A DNA stretch of 12,517 nucleotides, taken from positions 1 through 12,517 of the forward strand of contig CAMFPZ010000006.1 in NCBI GenBank assembly GCA_945979635.1. The letters are read 5' to 3'. Every line of letters begins with the position of its first letter. Position 1 is the first letter of the stretch. The notes under the pieces are model-generated. The model was not told the origin of the DNA. It ran no database searches and was given only the letters and a program-made list of their open reading frames with translations. A program made the translations under genes and the position numbers. Source of the DNA: an uncultured Eubacterium sp. (lineage in GTDB: Bacteria > Bacillota > Clostridia > Oscillospirales > Acutalibacteraceae). Shown here in pieces: positions 6,927 through 12,517 of this stretch.

Positions 6927-8330
6927 ATGAAAATGAAAACAAGCACTCTTCACAAAATAGGCAAACCCCTTGTGAAGTATGTTTACAAAAACCCAAAGCG
7001 AAATATCCCACGAGTTCTTAAGGTGGCAAAAGCCGTTACCGGCGATATGTTCCCGGAGCACACATGGACCATCCCTCTCGATATTATCACTAACCCTGAA
7101 AACACATGGCACGACTATGCCTACAGCTTTATTGAGGATATTGATAATGAGTTGCTAACAAAAATGATTTTGACATTTGCCATAGATGCAGGCCTCAACG
7201 GAACATCAACCCTGCGTGCAAATCGCGAAAAGCTAAAATGCAATATTCCTTGGGTAATTCTTATGGATCCTACCTCTGCATGTAACCTAAAATGTAAGGG
7301 TTGCTGGGCGTCAGAATACGGATATAAATCGCAGCTTACTCTAGACGAAATGAGAAAAATCGTTGCTGAATCGAAGGCACTCGGAACTCATTTCTTTATG
7401 TTCACGGGCGGCGAGCCTCTTATTCGCAAGAAGGACATAATCACTCTCACAAGAGAAAACCGGGATTGTATCTTCCTTGCATTCACAAACGGAACCCTCA
7501 TAGATGACGAATTCTGCGAGGAAATCAAAAAATCCGGAAATATCGCACTCGCACTTTCAGTCGAGGGCACCGAGGAAACCACCGATGCAAGACGAGGAGA
7601 CGGAGTATACCAAAAGGTTATGAAGGCTATGGCTCTGCTCAAAAAGCACAAATGCGTATTCGGCACATCTGTTTGCTACACCTCAAAAAATTACAAGGCA
7701 GTTACATCCGACGAATTCTACGATATGGAAATCGAAGCAGGAGCAAAATTTGCTTGGTACTTCCACTATATGCCGATTGGCTCGGACGCCGATACAAGTC
7801 TTCTCCTTTCACCGGAGCAAAGAGAATATGTTTATCGCAAAATAAGACAGAATCGACAGAGCCGTGGCGGCAAGGGTATTTTTACGGTTGATTTCCAAAA
7901 TGACGGCGAATTTGTGGGCGGATGCATTGCAGGAGGAAGAAACTATTTCCATGTAAACTCCGAGGGTGATGCCGAGCCTTGTGTATTCATCCATTACAGC
8001 GACAGCAATATCCGTGAAAAGAGCATTTTGGAATGTCTTCGTTCGCCATTGTTCAAGCAATACTACAAAGGACAGCCATTCAATGATAATATGCTTCGTC
8101 CCTGTCCTATGCTCGAAAATCCGCAGGAGCTTCGCAAAATCATTTCGCTTACTAATGCCAAATCTACTAACCTGACCTGCCCCGAAAGTGCAGAGCAGCT
8201 TTGTTCAAAATGCGACGACTACGCAAAAGCGTGGGCAAAGACAGCAAATGATATTTGGAACGAGCAGGAACGCTTCCACCCGTTCACTCAATACTATCGC
8301 GACACAGAAGAAGCAAAAAACGAAAATTAA
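6927..8330 (+). CDS. Radical SAM protein with SPASM-like C-terminal cysteines
   Basis: The 467-aa product has the [4Fe-4S]-SAM motif C119-x3-C123-x2-C126 (ending CW), the GGEP motif at 161-164, and a TIM-barrel core. About 118 residues precede the cluster motif, longer than usual, with a basic start and helical segments. At the C-terminus C333-x13-G-x4-C352, C393, C418, C426 and C429 fit the SPASM pattern for auxiliary iron-sulfur clusters, as in peptide- and protein-modifying enzymes. Substrate unknown; no short precursor peptide gene is visible beside it. The ATG at 6927 is chosen over a TTG at 6921 because GGAAAG (6911-6916) is then spaced by 10 nt. It follows argS by 27 nt and precedes a terminator, so it is probably the last operon gene. 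Confidence 0.85.
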   Translation: MKMKTSTLHKIGKPLVKYVYKNPKRNIPRVLKVAKAVTGDMFPEHTWTIPLDIITNPENTWHDYAYSFIEDIDNELLTKMILTFAIDAGLNGTSTLRANREKLKCNIPWVILMDPTSACNLKCKGCWASEYGYKSQLTLDEMRKIVAESKALGTHFFMFTGGEPLIRKKDIITLTRENRDCIFLAFTNGTLIDDEFCEEIKKSGNIALALSVEGTEETTDARRGDGVYQKVMKAMALLKKHKCVFGTSVCYTSKNYKAVTSDEFYDMEIEAGAKFAWYFHYMPIGSDADTSLLLSPEQREYVYRKIRQNRQSRGGKGIFTVDFQNDGEFVGGCIAGGRNYFHVNSEGDAEPCVFIHYSDSNIREKSILECLRSPLFKQYYKGQPFNDNMLRPCPMLENPQELRKIISLTNAKSTNLTCPESAEQLCSKCDDYAKAWAKTANDIWNEQERFHPFTQYYRDTEEAKNEN

Positions 8331-8342
8331 ACTCTAACCTAA

Positions 8343-8374
8343 AAACCCGTCGGGACTAAATCACCGACGGGTTT
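8343..8374. terminator. Bidirectional intrinsic terminator
   Basis: A perfect 11-bp stem (AAACCCGTCGG with CCGACGGGTTT) around a 10-nt loop lies between two converging genes. On the minus strand the stem ends in an uninterrupted run of five T; on the plus strand it is followed by TTTAATTATAT. It should end the plus-strand transcript of the radical SAM gene and the minus-strand transcript of the maturase. Confidence 0.88.
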
Positions 8375-8389
8375 AATTATATCATAATG

Positions 8390-9457
8390 TTATTTCAGTC
8401 GCTTTAGGAATTCCTCGTTTTTCGAGAAGAAATCCTTATATGCGGCACAATAATCATACGCTTGCTTGTTTCGTTTGCAGCCGCCTGCACGGCAGATGTA
8501 GAAATACTCGCAGACCTTGCAGGATTCATTCATCTTGAACGAATCCTTAATAAATTCAACTGCAACGGGGCTATTATACATTTGCTCAAAGGACTGCTCG
8601 TTTATGTTTCCGAGATACAATTCGTCCGTACAATAAAAATCACAGGGATAAACGGCTCCGTCGCCCTCGACGACAAATTGATTTGAGCAAACCCCGTTCA
8701 TTCCGCATTGCTCTGCGTTTGAGCCGTTAGCAATAAGGCGATAATTATCAAGTTGACGAATGCTGATAAAAGTTCCTCTTAAAATAGAATTGTAATAGAG
8801 TTTAAACGCAGAATTGAGATATTCGAAATAATCCGAATTTGACATACTAAACTCGTTATCCGCCTCGCCAAAGGGCTTGAGGCAGGGAATATATTGGAGA
8901 TAGGTCAAATCGTTTTCCTTGAAAAAGCGATAGCTTTCCCTAAATCTATTCGCTAATCTTTTTGTCAAAACAGACAAAACATTAAACGGCACATCATATT
9001 TCTTCAAAAGCCTGATACCTTTCATAATATCATCAAAGGAATTTGAACCATCAGGATAAATTCGATAATCATTCAGCTCCATATTTCCGTCAAGCGAAAC
9101 GCCGAGCAAAAAGCCGTTTTCCTTAAAAAACTCACACCATTCATCATTCAAAAGCGTTGCATTTGTTTGAAGAAAATAGGATATTTTTGCGTTACTTACA
9201 TTAGCCCGGTCTGCATATTCAACAAAAAAGCGGAAAAAATCAATACCTCTCAAAAGGGGCTCACCGCCCTGAAAAGTAAAATACACGCTATCCTTACCGA
9301 ATTCAAGGGAGGAATCAATAAGCCGTTTTGCAGTTTCCTCATCCATCATTCCGCGATTTGAAATCTCTCTTTCATCGGAAACAGAGGAATAAAAGCAATA
9401 CCTACATCTCAAATTACAAGCCGATGACGCCGGCTTTATCATAACCGAAACAGCCAT
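8390..9457 (-). CDS. Anaerobic sulfatase-maturating enzyme (radical SAM, anSME)
   Basis: Oxidises the active-site Cys or Ser of sulfatases to formylglycine without oxygen, using S-adenosylmethionine and iron-sulfur clusters in the cytoplasm. The 355-aa product opens with IKPASSACNLRCRYCFY, the signature of this family, with C14, C18 and C21 binding the SAM cluster; QGGEP is at 63-67 and SLDG follows in the core. The SPASM domain carries C251, C257-x9-G-x4-C272, C313-x2-C316-x5-C322 and later cysteines. D273 in the CDFY motif corresponds to the catalytic Asp of the Clostridium perfringens enzyme. One SPASM spacing is a residue longer than usual (C322-x4-C327). The ATG overlaps the stop of the exporter gene by one base. 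Its likely client is the Cys-type sulfatase encoded divergently at 10403. Confidence 0.95.
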   Translation of the reverse strand: MAVSVMIKPASSACNLRCRYCFYSSVSDEREISNRGMMDEETAKRLIDSSLEFGKDSVYFTFQGGEPLLRGIDFFRFFVEYADRANVSNAKISYFLQTNATLLNDEWCEFFKENGFLLGVSLDGNMELNDYRIYPDGSNSFDDIMKGIRLLKKYDVPFNVLSVLTKRLANRFRESYRFFKENDLTYLQYIPCLKPFGEADNEFSMSNSDYFEYLNSAFKLYYNSILRGTFISIRQLDNYRLIANGSNAEQCGMNGVCSNQFVVEGDGAVYPCDFYCTDELYLGNINEQSFEQMYNSPVAVEFIKDSFKMNESCKVCEYFYICRAGGCKRNKQAYDYCAAYKDFFSKNEEFLKRLK

Positions 9458-10245
9458 TATAATACACCTACAACGATATTATAAACATTTATTCCGAAAA
9501 CAACGAGCATAACCAAGCTGAAGATTATTCTAACGGTTTTGTCGCTGAATTTTTTATTGAGCGTACTGCCGAGCAATCCGCCGACAACAGCAGCCACCAT
9601 ACCGCATATGATAAGCGGCCAATATTCAACATAAGGCTCGAAGCGGTTATTAATGAACAGCGTTACAAGATTGCTGAGCTGACAGAAGAACACAACACAA
9701 ATCGAATAAACAGCCCCCTGCTTAACAGCCAATGAGAACAAAAGAAGAAGCACGGTCATATTAATCGGACCGCCGCCGATTCCGAGAAAGGAATTGAGCA
9801 TTCCGAGAGCAAGTCCGCTTACTACCATTGCAACCGGATTAGTTAGATGAAAGGTTTTCGGATTTTTCATATTCACATAAAATTCGGCAAATCCCACAAA
9901 AAGAATAATCATCACAGCTTGAAATACAACAAGCTTTTCTTTTCCTATTCCGTCTATCGCGAGTCTGAATAATCTATTTCCCAAATATCCGCCGATTACC
10001 GCACCCAAAGACAGAGACAACGCAATCTTTTTGTCAAATTGCGTTTTTTGTATTCTATGGCGAACCATTGAAGAAATACTCATAGCAAGCACGGCACACG
10101 ATGATACAAAATTCACTATATCAATAGTACAAAAACCCATACCATCAAGCACAGGCTTTATGATTACTCCACCGCCAAAGCCTACAATAGCACCTATCGA
10201 ACAGGCAAGGAAGATGATTATTGTCGAAATAATATATGTTACCAT
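9457..10245 (-). CDS. TauE/SafE (TSUP) family membrane exporter
   Basis: The 262-aa product is almost wholly hydrophobic, with about eight membrane segments arranged as two repeats. Each repeat opens with the glycine-rich family signature: GFGGG at 22-26 and GIGGGP at 155-160. Members of this family move sulfite, sulfoacetate, taurine-related anions or other organic anions out of, or sometimes into, the cell. I chose the ATG at 10245 over a GTG at 10266 because GGAGG (10253-10257) lies 7 nt upstream of that ATG and inside the longer version. The stop overlaps the maturase start (TAATG), so the two are translated together. Beside a sulfatase and its maturase, export of a sulfur anion is a reasonable inference; the substrate is not shown by sequence. 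Confidence 0.9.
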   Translation of the reverse strand: MVTYIISTIIIFLACSIGAIVGFGGGVIIKPVLDGMGFCTIDIVNFVSSCAVLAMSISSMVRHRIQKTQFDKKIALSLSLGAVIGGYLGNRLFRLAIDGIGKEKLVVFQAVMIILFVGFAEFYVNMKNPKTFHLTNPVAMVVSGLALGMLNSFLGIGGGPINMTVLLLLFSLAVKQGAVYSICVVFFCQLSNLVTLFINNRFEPYVEYWPLIICGMVAAVVGGLLGSTLNKKFSDKTVRIIFSLVMLVVFGINVYNIVVGVL

Positions 10246-10274
10246 ACAAAAACCTCCGTTTCTCACTATATCGT

Positions 10275-10303
10275 ATTATACAAAATAATCTCTATAAAAT
10301 CAA
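10275..10303 (-). promoter_or_regulatory. Promoter of the exporter-maturase operon
   Basis: Read on the minus strand: -35 TTGATT (10298-10303), a 17-nt spacer, and -10 TATAAT (10275-10280). The predicted start near 10268 gives a very short leader ahead of the GGAGG and the ATG at 10245. Confidence 0.7.
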
Positions 10304-10335
10304 CATCAAATCTAATTGACCCCTACTGCTTCTCC

Positions 10336-10364
10336 TTGACAAAAATACTGATATAATATATAAT
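10336..10364 (+). promoter_or_regulatory. Promoter of the sulfatase-symporter operon
   Basis: Full-consensus sigma-A-type promoter: TTGACA (10336-10341), a 17-nt spacer and TATAAT (10359-10364). Another TATAAT at 10352-10357 is only 10 nt from the -35, so it is not the working one for that box. The leader to the ATG at 10403 is about 30 nt and carries AGGGGA 6 nt before the start. Confidence 0.8.
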
Positions 10365-10402
10365 AAACGGTAAAGTATGGCTCCAAAAAAAGGGGAAATC
10401 AA

Positions 10403-11713
10403 ATGAAGAAAAATATTATCTTTTATTTCAGCGACCAGCAACGCTGGGACACTGTAAACGAACAACTCACGCCGAATCTTATGAAGCTGGCTGAAGAGGG
10501 TGTTATGTACGAAAATAACATCACCTGTCAGCCTGTTTGCGGTCCTGCAAGAGCTTGTTTGCAAAGTGGCAGATATGCAACCCAAATCGGTTGTGTATTC
10601 AACGGAATCGCTCTTCCAAAGGGCACAAAAACACTTGCAGACTATTTCAATCAAGCAGGCTACGAAACAGCATATATCGGCAAATGGCATTTAGCTTCTG
10701 ACAGACTTCCTAACATCGGTTTACACTGCGAAAAGACAGCCATTCCAAAGGAAAGATTAGGTGGATACAAGTACTTTAGAGGAGCCGATGTACTCGAATT
10801 CACCTCCCACGGATATGACGGCTATGTATTCGATGAGGATGGAAATCAGCTCGATTTCAAGGGCTATCGTGCCGACTGTATCAACGACTATGCACTCGAG
10901 TATCTCGACAAGCGAGATAAGGAAAAGCCTTTCTTTATGTTCATAAGTCAGCTCGAGCCACACCACCAAAACGACCATCATTGCTATGAAGGCTACAAAG
11001 AGACAATAGATAACTATAAGGATTATCCTATTCCAAAGAGCCTCACAGCATTCAAGGGCGACTACAAAGAAAGCTATCCGGATTATCTTTCGGCAATCAA
11101 CAGACTCGACTACAATGTCGGAAAGCTCGTTGATAAACTCAAGGAGCTCGGAATCTACGACGACACAATCATAGTCTACACCTCCGACCACGGCAGTCAT
11201 TTCAAAACAAGAAACCCTGAATACAAGCGTTCGTGCCACGAGGCAGCAGTACATACCCCACTAATCATTAAAGGCGGTAATTTCACAGGCGGCCGTAAGG
11301 TTGAGGCTCTCACATCGCTCATTGATATGCCTCCTACTCTTCTTTCCATGGCCGACATCGACATCCCAAAGGATTATATGGGTATGGACCTTGCAGGAGA
11401 TATTTCCAATCGTAAGGCAGTGTTCATTCAAATCAGCGAAATGAGCAACTCAAGAGCAATAAGAACGGACAAATACAAATATTCCGTTCGTGACATTGCA
11501 CCAATCGGTTATATTCACAGCAAGGCTAATGTTTATTTCGAGGACTATCTCTATGATTTAGAGAAGGATCCTGACGAGCTCAACAACCTTGTTAAGGACA
11601 AGGCTTATGCAGGCGTTAGAGCCGAGCTCAAGCAGATGCTTATTGAAGAGATGAAGAAGGCTGACGAAAAAGTTCCGGCAATTTTACCGGCAATCATAAC
11701 AAGGAGAAAGTAA
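10403..11713 (+). CDS. Cys-type sulfatase, cytosolic
   Basis: Type I sulfatase of the alkaline-phosphatase fold, hydrolysing a sulfate ester. The 436-aa product has a metal-site DQ pair near the start (D11-Q12), the signature C46-G-P-A-R50 followed by the conserved L-x-x-GR (53-57), the GKWH motif (93-96) and the metal-binding SDHG (D262, H263) near the expected place, with an ExxxHTPLII segment after it. Cys46 must be converted to formylglycine, which the neighbouring maturase should do. There is no signal peptide or membrane segment, so the enzyme should act in the cytosol on an imported substrate. The stop lies 3 nt before the symporter gene. The related phosphonate monoester hydrolases share the CxPxR motif, but the maturase, exporter and sugar symporter nearby favour a sulfatase. 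The sugar it acts on cannot be told from sequence alone. Confidence 0.93.
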   Translation: MKKNIIFYFSDQQRWDTVNEQLTPNLMKLAEEGVMYENNITCQPVCGPARACLQSGRYATQIGCVFNGIALPKGTKTLADYFNQAGYETAYIGKWHLASDRLPNIGLHCEKTAIPKERLGGYKYFRGADVLEFTSHGYDGYVFDEDGNQLDFKGYRADCINDYALEYLDKRDKEKPFFMFISQLEPHHQNDHHCYEGYKETIDNYKDYPIPKSLTAFKGDYKESYPDYLSAINRLDYNVGKLVDKLKELGIYDDTIIVYTSDHGSHFKTRNPEYKRSCHEAAVHTPLIIKGGNFTGGRKVEALTSLIDMPPTLLSMADIDIPKDYMGMDLAGDISNRKAVFIQISEMSNSRAIRTDKYKYSVRDIAPIGYIHSKANVYFEDYLYDLEKDPDELNNLVKDKAYAGVRAELKQMLIEEMKKADEKVPAILPAIITRRK

Positions 11714-11716
11714 TAT

Positions 11717-12474
11717 ATGGATAAGAAATACTTAACTTTAAAGGAACGCATCTGCTTTACACTCGGTGCGTTCGGACGTTCGGGTATCTACACCCTTATG
11801 TCTATGTTTACACTCGTATTCTTCCAAAACGGTGCCGGACTTACACTCGGTCAGGGTACGACAATTATTCTTATAGGAAGAATTTTTGACGCAATCAACG
11901 ACCCGATGATGGGTATGATTGTTGACAGAACAAAATCAAAATGGGGCAAGATGAGACCGTATCTCCTTTTCTCCCCTGTTCCGATTGCCGTAACAACAAT
12001 TCTTTTGTTCACTGCCCCATTTGAGGACGGCTCAACAGCCGCTTTCGTATGGGCACTCGTTACATACATTCTTTGGGGTGTTGCATTCACCGTTCAGGAC
12101 GTTCCGTTCTGGGGATTGTCTTCTGTAATCACTCCTCTTGAAAGCGAAAGAACAAGCTTTATTTCAACAGCAAGACTCGGTTCAACCTTCGGCGGTATTC
12201 TTCCGGCATTGCTCGTTCCGATTCTTTATCAGAGCAATCTCGGCTACAACAAGGGCTTCTTTATTTCGGCATTGTTGTTTGCACTTCTCGGTTGCGGACT
12301 TTCAATTCTCATCTTCTTTGTTTCAAAAGAAAGAGTTCCGAAGATGGATCACACTCCTTCATTCAAGGAAACATTCGTTGTTCTCGGCAAGGATAAGCTT
12401 CTCATTATCGTTATCTTCGCCGCTATTCTCGGTTCAACAATGGTAACAGCAAACCAATGTGCAGACTATATTGG
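11717..12474 (+). CDS. GPH/MelB-family sugar:cation symporter, truncated by contig end
   Basis: N-terminal 252 complete codons of a glycoside-pentoside-hexuronide:cation symporter (MelB-like major facilitator). The family signature is clear: D58-A-I-N-D62-P, D70-R71 and WGKMRPYLL (76-84). D58 and D62 match the spacing of the cation-binding Asp55 and Asp59 of Salmonella MelB, and D128 in a QDVPFW segment matches MelB Asp124. About six to seven membrane segments are present; the usual length is about 450-480 aa, so the second half is missing. AAGGAG (11701-11706) lies 10 nt upstream of the ATG. The reading frame runs on to the end of the window, but from 12475 it is adapter, so the final residues (CLLYTSDAADDTPC) are artefactual. 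Import of a sulfated or desulfated saccharide for the co-transcribed sulfatase is the likely role. Confidence 0.92.
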
Positions 12475-12517
12475 CTGTCTCTTATACACATCTGACGCTG
12501 CCGACGATACTCCTTGT
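12475..12517. other. Nextera (Tn5) sequencing adapter plus i5 index
   Basis: Bases 12475-12493 are the Tn5 mosaic end in reverse complement (CTGTCTCTTATACACATCT). Bases 12494-12507 continue as GACGCTGCCGACGA, completing the read-1 transposase adapter. The next eight bases, TACTCCTT, are the reverse complement of AAGGAGTA, the Nextera i5 index 507, and the final GT starts the constant i5 primer. This is library sequence, not genome. Confidence 0.97.

Noticed and set aside
10299..10306. ATCAACAT shared with the palindrome at 3628-3648, suggesting a common operator
   Set aside because: Only one 8-base half matches and no second arm is present here; in AT-rich DNA of this length such a match is expected by chance.
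10345..10378. ATACT / AGTAT inverted pair flanking the sulfatase -10
   Set aside because: Only 5-bp arms separated by 24 nt in AT-rich sequence; no support as an operator.
10757..11254. 165-codon open frame on the minus strand inside the sulfatase gene
   Set aside because: It lies wholly opposite a gene with all family motifs, has a biased composition (Val/Ile-rich) typical of an antisense shadow, and no ribosome site was seen.
12475..12493. Tn5-type mosaic end as evidence of a natural transposon
   Set aside because: It is followed immediately by the Illumina adapter and a known index, so it comes from library preparation.
1..12517. CRISPR arrays, tRNA or rRNA genes, integrases, insertion sequences
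   Set aside because: No regularly spaced repeats, no cloverleaf-like or rRNA-like stretches recognised, and no transposase or integrase motifs in any credible reading frame.

Overview
The window looks like a piece of an anaerobic, Gram-positive Clostridia-type genome, probably a gut or similar commensal assembled from metagenomic or isolate short reads. The signs are a ddl - ywiB-like (DUF1934) - argS gene order typical of Firmicutes, strong GGAGG ribosome sites, TTGACA/TATAAT-type promoters (some with extended -10 elements), and an oxygen-sensitive radical SAM sulfatase maturase. The last 43 bases are not biological: they are a Nextera (Tn5) read-1 adapter followed by an i5 index, so real sequence ends at about 12474.

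Region 1 (59-3512, minus strand) is a tight five-gene operon of proteins I cannot name. Order of transcription: a 74-aa single-span protein, a 321-aa four-span membrane protein, a 277-aa soluble protein, a 189-aa single-span protein whose outer domain reads like a sortase that has lost its catalytic residues, and a 288-aa four-span membrane protein. The two small anchors share an N-terminal motif, and the two four-span proteins share layout and sequence pattern, so the operon looks like a duplicated two-gene module around one soluble protein. This is the most novel part of the window.

Region 2 (3513-3701) is a divergent control region: promoters in both directions, a 21-bp palindrome covering the ddl -35 box, a third copy of the half-site, and an 11-bp extended -10 block mirrored on both strands.

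Region 3 (3702-8330, plus strand) is a housekeeping run: D-Ala-D-Ala ligase, a DUF1934/YwiB-like protein, arginyl-tRNA synthetase, and a radical SAM protein with a SPASM-like tail and unknown substrate. It ends at a hairpin terminator placed to serve both converging transcripts.

Region 4 (8390-12474) is a compact sulfated-compound utilisation locus. A TauE/SafE-type exporter and an anaerobic sulfatase-maturating enzyme (minus strand, translationally coupled) diverge from a Cys-type sulfatase and a GPH/MelB-type sugar symporter (plus strand). Inferred flow: the symporter imports a sulfated sugar; the maturase converts sulfatase Cys46 to formylglycine; the sulfatase, which has no signal peptide, releases sulfate in the cytosol; the exporter may remove the sulfur anion. 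Perfectly spaced promoters point both ways from the 157-bp gap.
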